Shown piece by piece: positions 40,770-51,200 of a stretch of DNA of 64,000 nucleotides. The position numbers and the translations under genes were made by a program. The stretch covers positions 55,477,501 through 55,541,500 of the forward strand of contig NC_134370.1 of NCBI RefSeq assembly GCF_035582795.1, written 5' to 3'. Source of the DNA: Mycteria americana (lineage: Eukaryota; Chordata; Aves; Ciconiiformes; Ciconiidae). The notes beneath the pieces were generated by a model that was not told the origin of the DNA, did not search any database, and was given only the letters and a program-made list of their open reading frames with translations. Each line of letters opens with the position of its first letter. Position 1 is the first letter of the stretch.

Positions 40770-42330
40770 AGCCTTATACTCCTGTGGGTCTGATGTGCCA
40801 GGCCATCAAATCCACACAGTCCAGTAAACCCCATTGTCCTTTTCCTCCACCTGGCTGGAGGCAGGGCCCCTCTAGTCCTGGTCATAGTATTCATTACCAG
40901 CTTCTTGTACGTACGAGTCAGGAGCTCTTTCATTAAAATCAGGAGTAAGATCAGCCCTTTTACTCTGTCTGGGGAACTGTCCACTGGAAACTGCAGCAGC
41001 AATTTTCCTGGAAGAACCCCCTTTGTGATTGTTTTTCCTTACAACTCGCGTATGTGCACCTCTAGGGTCGAGGTAGGTTTTCCATCCCACTTCCTCATGT
41101 CCTCTCTGTGGTCACGCAGGTGCCCCGTGGTGTATACCCTCTATATGCTCTCTCTTGAGCAGAGGAATACTGACTCCTAATAGCTGAGATACTGGTCTGT
41201 ACAGGTGGAAAGTAGGACCTATCCTCTTTGAGTTGCTGGACCTTCCGGGACAGTTTCTCCACAGCCGAGACAAGGGAGGAAGAGATACTTTCTTCGTATT
41301 CCCAGAGCTGGCTAGCCGCTTCATCCACTGTTGGACCATCTCTGTCTTTGCAGGTCAGTACTGCCAGTGAGTTGGCACACGACAATGGTGTGCTCCGTAC
41401 CAACTTCCGCCACACGGGTCATGTGCACTGGACTTCATCTGGATCTTTGGGTAACTGCTCGTTGTCCAGGTCACCATAAATCATCTCCAGCATAGCTAAT
41501 TCCCTCAGGTACTGGATACCTCTCTCCATGGTGGTCTATTTCCCAGGGTGATATATAACATCTTCCTTGAAGGGATATCTTTCCTTCACACCTGACAGGA
41601 GTTGTCTCCAGAGGCTGAGGATTGTGGCCTTTTTCCAATCGCTCTGTCAATGTCCCCTTCCCTAGAAAGGGATCCCAGCTGTTTGGCTTCCTTACCCTTT
41701 AGTTCCAGGCTACTGGCCCCGTTATCCCAGCATTGGAGCAGCCAGGTGACAACGTGCTCGCCTGGACGATGGCTGAAATCTTTTTGCATATCTTGCAGCT
41801 CACTCAGGGATAGGGATTGGGTGGTTTCTGTCTCATCCACAACTTCTTCCTCTTCTTGTGATGGCTCTGCTCTTTGATCTTCCCTTTCTAAATGAGCTGA
41901 CTTTCATTTCCAGGATTTCTTCTTGTGTATAGGGGCGACTGATGCTGACAAGGGTTGGTTCCCTGGTTCAACCACGTTATCTGTCACGGGGAGGCTGGGG
42001 TAGCCATGGTGCCTGTCGTTTTGTCACCAGATCCAGAGATCTTCTCTTCCCCTTGAGGGTACTGAATAGTGTTGAACAGGGCTCGGTAGGCATGAGTCAG
42101 GCCCCAGCACATTGCAGTGATTTATATTTCCCTAGAATTGCTAGGGTGACAACATACTTTTTCCAAATATTCTACTAATTTTTCAGGATTCTGCACTTGT
42201 TCAGGGGTGGAGTTCCAAAACACTGGAGGTGCCCACTGTCCTAGGCATTTGCCCATGCTATCCCAAACACCCTGCCACTCATAACTATCCAGCCTTGGGG
42301 TAGATCTCTAGATGATATTCTTAAATCGCT
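40770..42330 (-). pseudogene. Gag-like region of the provirus (fossil)
   Basis: The interval between the leader and protease carries minus-strand fragments rich in charged residues in the position of gag. Capsid-specific motifs are not obvious to me, so the call rests on position. Broken. Confidence 0.6.
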
Positions 42331-42835
42331 TACTAACCTTAGACAAAACCAAAACAATATTCCCAAGAAATACCAATAGATGTATCCTAACTACCCGAGG
42401 ATGTTCAAGATACTGAAAAGTTATTGTAACAAAGGAGGAAACATTGTAGAAGAAGGTAGCAAAGGTACCATTTTGTATTTCCTCCATATAAAAACCTCTC
42501 AGAGGAAGAAGTATAATTGCTAATTGTCTCCATGAGGTGGTGCCCGACGTACAGTAATGGTTTCAGTACGAAACTTAGATACCAAAGTAAACCCAAGGTC
42601 ACTGTTTTAATAACAAATCTCGCAGGCAAAACATCACTAATCACTGCAGAGCACAGCAAACTGCAAAAACCAACACTGATCTTTAACATGTACAGCAAAA
42701 AAATGAGCATGGTGCAGATCAGGTAAACCAATATTGAGAACAGACAAATCAATATCAATGCCTGCAACTATTAACAGATCTAAATTCCTTAATATGCTCT
42801 GGTTAATCTGTTATTATCTCAAACCCTTTGTGTCC

Positions 42836-42853
42836 CACGTTGGGCGCTAAAAA
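42836..42853 (-). other. Retroviral primer-binding site
   Basis: Just inside the 5-prime LTR the minus strand reads GCGCCCAACGTGGGACAC, close to the tRNA-Lys(1,2) type primer site (GCGCCCAACGTGGGGC). Its position a few bases inside the LTR is as expected. Confidence 0.75.
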
Positions 42854-42859
42854 AAGGAC

Positions 42860-43429
42860 AGCTGTGGTTTAGCCTCAGTTGGCAATTAACTACCACACAG
42901 CTACTTGCTCACTCTCCCCCCTCCCCAGGGGGGGGTGGTGGTGTCAAAAGAGTGAAAGTAAGAAAACTTGTGAGTTGAGATAAGAACAGTTTAATAATTG
43001 GAACAACAACAACAACAAAATAAACTGTAATGAAAAGGAAAATTTGTTGAGAGCAAGAGAGGAACAAAACCCAGGAAAAAAGTGATACAACTGCTCACCA
43101 CCTGCCAGCTGATCCCCAGCCAGTCCCTGAGCAGTGATCGCTGCCCCCCAGCCAACTGCCCCCAGTTTATATACTGAGCATGACGCCATATGCTATGGAA
43201 TAGCCCTGTGGTCAGCTTGGATCAACTATCTTGGCTGTGCCCCCTCCCAGTTTCTTGGGCACCTGGCAGAGCATGGGAAGTGGAAAAGTCCTTGACTAGT
43301 GTAAACATAACTTAGCAACAACTAGAACGTTAGTGTGTTATCAATATTATTCTCATAGTAAATCCAAAACAGAGCACTATACCAGCTACTAGGAAGGAAA
43401 TTAACTCTATCCCAGCTGAAACCAGGTTA
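42860..43429 (-). repeat. 5-prime LTR of the provirus
   Basis: About 570 bp, homologous to 36691-37278. The left boundary on the + strand is accurate to a few bases. The matching TATA region lies near 43166-43174, and transcription would run leftward, away from MNS1 and antisense to both flanking + strand genes. Confidence 0.93.
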
Positions 43430-43434
43430 ACATG

Positions 43435-45667
43435 CTATATGATGCTGTGGATGTAAATTCATTCTAATAGTTTTAGTCACGTCAGCCTTTAGACACACAG
43501 CTCACAGCTTTTACTCTTGACCGGTAGGACTGAGCAGAGATGGAAGCGCAAATACAAAGCAAAAAACATGGAGCTCCTAAAAGACCCATTTCTGTTCATG
43601 TCCATTGCACAAACATTCTTTCTGGCCTGAGATGCTCCGTTTATTCTCTTTATTCTTTGAAAACTCAATACTACAGCTAAATATTTATTAAAACCACATT
43701 TTTCTCATCAGGAACAGCTGTATTTTTGTTGAACACATTTGAAGCACTGAGTATTTTTGTTCCTTGTATTATTTTTGTTTATAGTCCATGATGTCCTAAG
43801 TAAAAGATCACTTCTTCCTACTGCTGCCATGAGACATTTTTTCCTTACTACTGCAGGATAATTAAAAAAAAAACCAGTGCTAAGATTTTCTTGACAGTGA
43901 TAGCCCCTTAGCTGCTAAATGTGCTATCCCATCCATCACTAATCTCAAGCAAAGCAAGCATTAGTTTCTCTGTGACTTATCTAGGTCTTTAGTAGATCAA
44001 TAGCACAGCTCAGATGTTTCAGACTCTTCCCTGTTAATTCACATTTATCTTTTCATCCAAAGAAAGTAAATTACCTTACAGAGAAGCTGTGTTATCCCCA
44101 ATAGCAGTTTATAATGTTGCAAAGTCAGCATGACCCACATATCTCAGCTGGAACGCATTTGTCACTGTCTCATGTTATGATCTTCTGGTAAAATGCCCTG
44201 GAAAAGAGGTAAACCTGCAAAATGGCTTCAGCATTTTCATTTAATGACCTTTTCTGCTGTGTGCTCCTGCATCACCTTCAATTTAAACTGCTAAAATAAA
44301 GGGAACTTTCTTTTTCTCTTTAATACTCCATTTCATCATTTTTATCATTAGCAACGTTTTCATTCCTCAGCAGTCTTCATTTCTGCTGTCATGAGTTGAT
44401 CAGCAGGTGGTGATATTGAGACTGAGAACTGAGTAATTTATTAATATGCTATGTTAGCCCTTAGAAAGGACTTCTGAGTTTAACTCTACATTTGTACAGT
44501 GGGCTGCTGGTTACCTGAAGCTTTTCAGGCCCTGTGGGAGTGTTTAATGCTGTTAGGAATGAGAAGCAGGTCACTGACTAGTAAGCTGCAACCAGGCTGC
44601 TGCAAGAAGAAATGCTGTATCAAACAAGAGTTTGATAGTAGTTACACAGCTGGGAGTCATTCCTTTCCAAACTATAGTAAAGTAGATTTTTTGTTATCTG
44701 TTATTCTAAAGACCTCATAAATTATATTATGGAAAGAAAACTTGAATAGAAACACACTTGACTTTTAAGGAGTCTGACCCAGCTGGTTGCAAAAACAGTA
44801 CATTTCAATTCTGTTCCTTCAGATGAGCTGAGCAATTCTGCCTGGACTGAACTCTGTTCTGCACGTGTTAAAATCTTAGGTCTTTAACTGAGAAATGAGT
44901 TGGTGCCATCAAGGAAATCTGCTTTTTGACATGAGGAAAAGGTATGTCTGTTTTCAACACAGTGCTGGATTTCTTCCCAAATAAGAACGTATGAGGGGAG
45001 GCCCCTACATGGAGCAGCGACTTGCTGTGACTGCACAGCTGGGAGGAGTAGCAAAAGCAGATGCTTTCTCCGCAGGTGGAGGTGGATTGTCCAACGAAGA
45101 TGACCTTGGTGAGGAGAACAGGATGTGCTAGGAGGGCACAGGACAGAAACGCTTGCCTGGGTGCAGGTGTGCTACCCATGTGCCTGCACCCCCAGCAAGT
45201 TTGCGGGTGATTCAGACAGGGAGGTGCAGTCAATGCCCTGGGGAGACTTGAACAGCAGCCCCCGGTTGCTGTGGGGAGGGGACCAAGAAGACTAAGGTGG
45301 GTCTTTGCTGAGAAGCGCAGGGGGAGTCTGAGAGGCAAATGGTTGCAAACTGGGGGTTTGCAACTGAAAAAGGGGAAGTTCTGTCTGGATGCAAGGGGAA
45401 AAAAAAAATTAAGACAACCAAGCTCTAGGACAGGAGCCTGCAGTTCTTGGGGGAGCTCTCAAGAAGGGATGAGACCAGCAGTTGTATTTGAATTGGGGGA
45501 AATGATAGTTTGTCATCTTTAAGTATTCACTTTAACAAAAAGAGCAGGGCAAGGGTTATAGTGGGTGCGTCTGTGGAGTTTCTGGAGTATTTTCTCCTCC
45601 CTGTTCTCTACGTGGGGTGACTGTACATGCTGAAAGGTTACTTACCTTTCTTTGGAAATCTGCACAC
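43435..45667. other. Intergenic, no gene seen
   Basis: No gene is recognised between the provirus and the Penelope-like fragment. A minus-strand open frame of 156 codons (44868-45338) has no known domain and a composition typical of chance frames in a mildly GC-rich patch. Confidence 0.45.
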
Positions 45668-45945
45668 ACAGTATGTTTACTGAACTGTCCCTGTGGCTTA
45701 ATTTATGTTGGGAAAAACTATCAGGGCATTAAAGGTAAGAGTTTCTGAGCACAAACTGCCGTTATCAAGGATAAAAGAATTATCTGGTTGCATTTTTTTT
45801 TCTTCTTTGCATTTTAAACACACTGCAGTAAATCTGAAATGTATGGGAAATAAAAGAACAATGAGGCACCAAGGACTGGAAACCTCAAAATATTTTTCCT
45901 TTGGGATCTTACTGGATATTAGTGCTGTGTTCTATCCCTTCTGTG
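45668..45945 (+). mobile_element. Penelope-like GIY-YIG nuclease fossil
   Basis: Forward-strand fragments match the GIY-YIG endonuclease domain carried by Penelope-like retroelements: CLLNCPCGLIYVG (around 45674-45712) resembles the typical LLxCPCGLxYIGxT start, and GKTIRALKVRVSEHK (from about 45708) is the next conserved block with its Arg and Glu-His. A weak block around YWILVL near 45920 matches the REAYWI-type end. The similarities fall in more than one frame, so this is a decayed fossil of roughly 90 codons. I cannot see a linked reverse transcriptase. Known biology: this nuclease class makes the target cut for the element. Confidence 0.6.
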
Positions 45946-47690
45946 AGAGATACACTGCTTGCAAATACTGTTTACATGCAAATACAAGCCACCTCTTAAT
46001 TTTAAGAAGAATTTTGTGAACTGTCTTACTGGTCTCTGATATATGTGTGTTTTTTCAAGCTTTTTTACTCGCAGTTTTCTGTCTTGAATGCCTTGCTGTC
46101 CTGGATACTGAAACAAGGTATACTTATGTTCTCATTTTAGAGTGTTGCTGTTCCAAATCAAGGACATCATGTGAGCAAAGATGAAATTGTACATCTGAGG
46201 GTTATTTGCTGTTATTTCCAGAAGTGAGGTGAGGGGACCTGATTTTGTTATTTTGTTTGGTAAGAAAGAAAATTCCATTTATTTCCAGTGAGGTGTACAG
46301 CTGTTTACTGAGGAGAAGGGACAGCAAAAGCATCTTTTGCACCTTTATCCCCCCGTCCCCTGCCACCTCCAAACCTTAAGCACTGAAAGTCAGTGCTGTG
46401 TCAGTGTAGTTAAAAGCTTCCTGCTGTCTAAGTCAATACCCTGGAATCATTGGGGATAGGTTTTTTTGGCATTTACTTGTTTTCTTGCCTACTGTCAAAG
46501 AAACGGATTTTTTTTTTTTTTAAAGACAGCTGTAGTGGTGGTAAGACCACTTGGAAAGAAGAAGTAGGGAATGTTTATGATCTTCTGTCTCATCTCTCTC
46601 TGCTTGTATCAGTTCAGTTAAAGACATGATCTCCTATAGCTTACTGGCTGTCGTGTCGTCCATCCATCCCCCTGTCCCCCCCCAAGCATTGCGGGAAAAC
46701 ATTTTTCTCATGAAAAGGGCAAAGAATAACCAAAGCTTCAGAAAGAATTCCACTAATTTGAGAGATTTTGTAAAAGATTGGGAACAGATTTAAAATAATG
46801 AGTGTTTCCATCCCATAAATATGTAGATACAGGCATATCTAGCACAGAATCAATAGAAACATGCAGACTTCTTTTTACCCAATTCTGAGAGGTGTTCTTC
46901 TCTTCAGCTTTATTTATTTTAATTAATTTTATAAAGTAGGTGACATTAATGAATTTTAAATACCGCTTTAAATAAGTTAGTTTCTCATAACCGTGTAGAA
47001 AGGAAAATAAAGGTTAGAAAAGTGGTAAAAGTGAGTGAGTAGGGTTTGGGGAATTAGATGCCACAATGTTGATTTCTTTCCTGCAGCAAAGTCCGTCTGG
47101 AGAAACTCTCTAGAGTGAACGGTTGTGCTCTGTGTAAGATCTGTCTCTCTGGAAAAATTAAGGGCTGGGTTTTCCTTTTGCCTATCGGGTTTAAATGAGG
47201 CATAGTATATACCAAGCAACCTTACCAGATTTATGTATTTTGGTAATGTTCATGGTTGATGTTCTGGCTGTTGATTTCTCCCCTGTGACTGTATCCCCCA
47301 TACTTGTTTGGGATCTATCACAATAGCAATGAAGGAGAGAAATTCTTAATTAAATGCTGCCACCTAGGTTTTGTGATTATAGATGAGTAAAGTGCATTAA
47401 CTTAATGTAATAATTCAACAAATGCTCTTGAATAGACTTTTTTTTAAGATCTTTTGGTAGTTTTGATATGTTTCTTCCACCTCCCTGTGCTCAACTTTTA
47501 CCCATTCCTGCTTCTCCAGAGCAAAGGCGGATGAGTGTATGAGCCGGTCACCTGGCCCAGGCTGCTGCTTTGGCTTCTCTTCTGGAAAACAGTGTCTACC
47601 CCCTCCTCTAACGTATGTGAATGCACGAAAATGTGCAGCATCTACTATTTATTTATACCGGAGTTCAGAAGAGACTGAAAAAAATACGTT
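45946..47690. other. Intergenic upstream of MNS1, no gene seen
   Basis: AT-rich DNA with poly-T runs near 46509 and 47440 and no recognisable gene. It grades abruptly into the CpG island at about 47690. Confidence 0.5.
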
Positions 47691-48139
47691 CTCGGTGTAG
47701 CTCTTGCCAGCGTGGGAAGAGGTCTCGGCGCCGAGCGAGGGCCCGGGCCCGCGCACTCTGCCTGCCCCGGCGCCTGCGGGTTCCTGGCCTGCGCCGCCCC
47801 TGCTCCTTCTTCCACCGCTCTGCGGCAATCCCAGGTTTTGCACCCGCTACTGCTGCGGCGCTGGCCGGCGTGCTTCGGGGCTGTAACCGAGGGCCGAGCC
47901 ACGCTCGCGGCAGTCGTCTCTCTGCCGGCCCTGCCCTTCCCGGCGACCTCCGCCTCTCCCGGCCTTCGCCCCCTCGCCTCGCCCGCTGGGCTGCCCGGGC
48001 GCCACGAGCCGCTCTTGGGGACGCCCGATGTCATGGTGGGAAGCCGCGGGGGGGCCCGGCGTGCGTTTGCGGGCCCGGCCGGGGCGGCGGGCGCAGCCTA
48101 GGCCCTGCGGCCCGTCACCCCCGCGGGCGCCGCGCCCCG

Positions 48140-48152
48140 GTTGCTCGGCGAC
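48140..48152 (+). promoter_or_regulatory. Imperfect RFX X-box-like site
   Basis: GTTGCTCGGCGAC is an imperfect inverted repeat close to the RFX consensus GTNRCC-(N)-RGYAAC, with two deviations. It lies 125-137 bases upstream of the MNS1 start codon, a plausible place for a ciliary-gene X-box. Confidence 0.35.
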
Positions 48153-48270
48153 GGCGCGCTGCTGCCGCCCCGCCCGCTCCGCGGCACGTATTAGGGCCGG
48201 GTCGCCCTCCCGGCCAGTCGGCGCGGCGGGTTTCCCCCGGAGGTTAAAGCCGTTCCCCGCCCTTCCGCGC

Positions 48271-48284
48271 GTTGCCATGGCGGC
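48271..48284 (+). promoter_or_regulatory. MNS1: X-box-like site overlapping the MNS1 start codon
   Basis: GTTGCCATGGCGGC matches GTTGCCATGGYAAC at 12 of 14 positions and includes the start codon. The left half-site is perfect. It may be only a Kozak context (GCCATGG) that happens to look like an X-box. Confidence 0.3.
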
Positions 48285-51200
48285 GCGGCGCGGCGGCTCC
48301 GCGGCGGCGGGCGAGATGGTGAGCGGGCGCGGGGGGAGCGGGGCCCCGGGGCCGCGGCTGCCCTGCGGCACCGCCTCTCTCTTGTCGCCCGCAGGCGTCC
48401 GTGCAGCGGGACGCGGGGCTGGCGGCGGCGGAGGAGCGTGGCGGGCGGAGGCGGGCCGCCAGGCTGCGGGCCGCGCTGGAGAGTGAGCGGCGGCTGGAGG
48501 AGGCCGTGCTGCGGGTAAGAGCCGCGGGGCGGCGGGACCGGGGCTGGCCCGGAGCCCGAGGGCCTCTGCGTGTGTGTGCGAACCCAGACCCGCCTGCCCG
48601 GCTGCGAGCGGGCTGGGCGAAGGCCAAGGGGAGGCGGTCCCGCCGCCCTGCCGGAGGGCTCTGCCTGGCTTTGCTTTCCGAAAGCGTTCTCCTCCGAGCA
48701 TTGCTTGCTGGCGGCGCGGTCTCGCAAGCTGCCCGCTTCCGACATGCGTGCGGATGTGGTGAGGAGAGCTGTTGTGGAAACGGCTTCTTCTGGTAGGCAG
48801 AAGAGAACAACAAGCTGCGAGCGCTGCGGCTGGAGCAAGAAGAAAGGCTGGCGGCTGAGCTGGCGCGGTTGAACCACGAACAGCTTAAAGATGAAAAGAT
48901 GAGGCAACAAGTAAGGGAGAACAGGTAACGCTTCAAAAACGTCACTGCTTTATTTAAGTAGCTGTTACTGTAGTCTGTCCCAACTCTGAAAAGTGTGTTT
49001 ATGGATGCGTTCAGTCAGTTGCGTACCTCCTGCTCGTTTTTTATTTTTCTCAGTCACGCGTTGGACGGAACCTTAGATGCGGTAAGATTACAGCATGAGA
49101 TGTTTTCGAGGAGTAGAGAGGAAGCTTTAATACGCTAAAATCAGATACATCATTTATTTTTTAGAATAGGCTTTAACTTTTTGAATTTCTGCAGCGGAGA
49201 AGATCATAACTGGAAAAAACATAGGAAAAGGCAGATTGAGAAGTGCTTCGGAGAAGGCTGTGATCAGAGAGGGTACTATGGATGTCAGCGAACAGCATCA
49301 GAAAAGAGTGTGGGAGGTGAACGCGAGACAGACGGGGAAGGGAGGTGTGACGTCTGAACAGCGTGAGGTGGTGTGGGCTAAGCGGAGACAGGACAGACTT
49401 GGTGAAAGTTGTAGCAGAAGCGGAAATGAATCTGACCGGGAAGGAAAACTTATTTAAGATCAAGATATGATGAAAAATTACTTTTAAGCAAATTTTGGCA
49501 ATAAGAGAAAAACTGTCTCTGATCCACCAAATTGTCATTTTGAGTATATGCTTATATATATAAGTGTACATATTTACATGTATATATATACATTTATATA
49601 GTTAGATGTAAAGTCTGCAAAACTATTGGTAGCATGTGTACAAATATAGTTCTTGGTTTGAGACAGGTTTTGTTTTTCTGCTTTTTTACTAGGGCAGTAT
49701 TTTTCATCTAAAATTGTGCTTTTCCCTTTAAAAATAATTTTTTAAAATTGTGTTTAAATAGTGATGGAAATTTTAATTTTTTTCCCATAGGTACTGACCT
49801 CCTTGTAATAGTATAATTTTTTTTTTTTCCTCTCCCTAGTCTTGAACTTCGAGAGTTAGAAAAAAAGCTAAAATCCGCTTACATGAATAAAGAGCGAGCT
49901 GCACAGATCACTGAAAAAGAAGCTATACAGTATGAGAAAATGGTAATTAGCTTCACAGCGTCTCCCAGCACCTGAGTGCTGTAACTCTGTATGGATTGTG
50001 CTGAAAATTTTTCCTTTGAAGCTGGCCTTTTTATCTAAAATATTGTTAGGTTTAGGCATTCAGTGTTTATTGAAAATATGTTTTGCGTTATGAAGGACTA
50101 GGAAGCCGGTAATAACCAGCCATGGGAAAAAGGCTGACTTTGCTATTGCAATCAAAGTAGTAGTCAATTAAGCTGTATGAGTGGATATAGTTTTTATTTT
50201 ACTGGTTTTGTAATATTTGTCCAAGTTAAAACTATGATACATTTTGCACAGTAAGTGCTTAGTGTGGTGAATCCTTACCTCAGAAGCAGATTGTTGAAAA
50301 TGCTGTTACTATTCTTAAGCGTATGTCTGAATAACTTCAGGAAGAATTGTGAACTTTTATTTATGTATGGAATAATAATTGGTAGGCCATCAGGCAGATG
50401 ATTCTGATTATGTGAATGTTTTATACAAAATACACTTTATGTAAATTGCTGTAAAGGCAACACGTTTATTGAGGGTGTTCTACGTAGTTAAACCACCTTC
50501 CAGTCATTATGCCGATGTGAGCTAGTTTCACTCATGCTGAATGCTCTACTGTGTCTTCATTCAATACGTAGCTTCCTTTAAGTATTGGTAGTTCTTCTCA
50601 AGTTGTTTAGATATTGAGGGTTCTCCTCAAGGTTTCTACTTACTGACTCAAGCTATCAAACACGTTAAGGCACTATATAGATTGAGGTGGAAAACATTCT
50701 ATTTTTGCAATGCAGCATAATTCACTACAAGTTGTATTAGTGGGAGTAAAAAGGAATCTTGCATTGCTTTTTTCCCCTATAGAAACATGAGGCTGAAATA
50801 GCCCAAAAGATGAAGGAAGAGTACGAAAGGGTAATAAAAGAAGAAAGCTGTGCAGAACTGAAGCGAAACAAGGAGAAAATAATGTATCAGCAAGAACTGG
50901 AGAAACAGCTTGAGGAACAAGAGAGGAAGAAGCAGGATGCTTATGAAGAGTTTCTAAGAGAGAAACTCATGATTGATGAAATTGTAAGAAAGATCTATGA
51001 GGAAGACCAAATGTTAGTTACTTTGAATTTTTATTATTTATTAATTTAAAACAAAGCAGCTGATATAATTCTGTATAGAAAACTGATTTGCATATATTTA
51101 TTTCATAGACTTAGGCCCATTTTAGTTTTCCTTGGTCACATTTTACTAACAAGAGACTGACTTGCATGGATTTTGCTGTTTAAACATCAGAATGTTCTTG

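Larger units (their letters stand above)
36691..43429 (-). mobile_element. ERVL-type endogenous retrovirus, two LTRs, broken
   Basis: A near full-length provirus of about 6.7 kb on the minus strand, flanked by the 5-bp target duplication ACATG (36686-36690 and 43430-43434). Parts in transcription order: 5-prime LTR, primer-binding site resembling a tRNA-Lys type, a gag-like region, aspartic protease, reverse transcriptase, RNase H, integrase, polypurine tract, 3-prime LTR. The space between integrase and the 3-prime LTR is too small for an envelope gene and shows none. The env-less plan and 5-bp duplication fit ERVL (class III). The LTR with its CCTGGTTTCAGCTGGGATAG start is one I recognise as common in birds. 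The primer-site type is more usual of class II, so the class call is not absolute. It is a broken fossil with at least half a dozen reading-frame breaks. LTR divergence of at least 4 percent by eye suggests an age of the order of ten million years. Confidence 0.95.
47690..48900. promoter_or_regulatory. MNS1: CpG island and promoter of MNS1
   Basis: Base composition switches from AT-rich to strongly GC-rich with dense CpG, then back after exon 3 of MNS1. The island spans the presumed transcription start and exons 1-3. Long open frames on both strands here are by-products of the low stop-codon frequency in GC-rich DNA. No TATA box is seen, as usual for a CpG-island promoter. Confidence 0.85.

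Noticed and set aside
44868-45338. 156-codon minus-strand frame
   Set aside because: No recognisable domain and no conserved-looking motif; treated as chance.
47645-48945. Long open frames of up to 284 codons on both strands in the CpG island
   Set aside because: Stops are rare in such GC-rich DNA. Those on the minus strand run across MNS1 exons 1-3 and introns alike, so they are by-products. Arg/Ala/Pro-rich translations show no domain.
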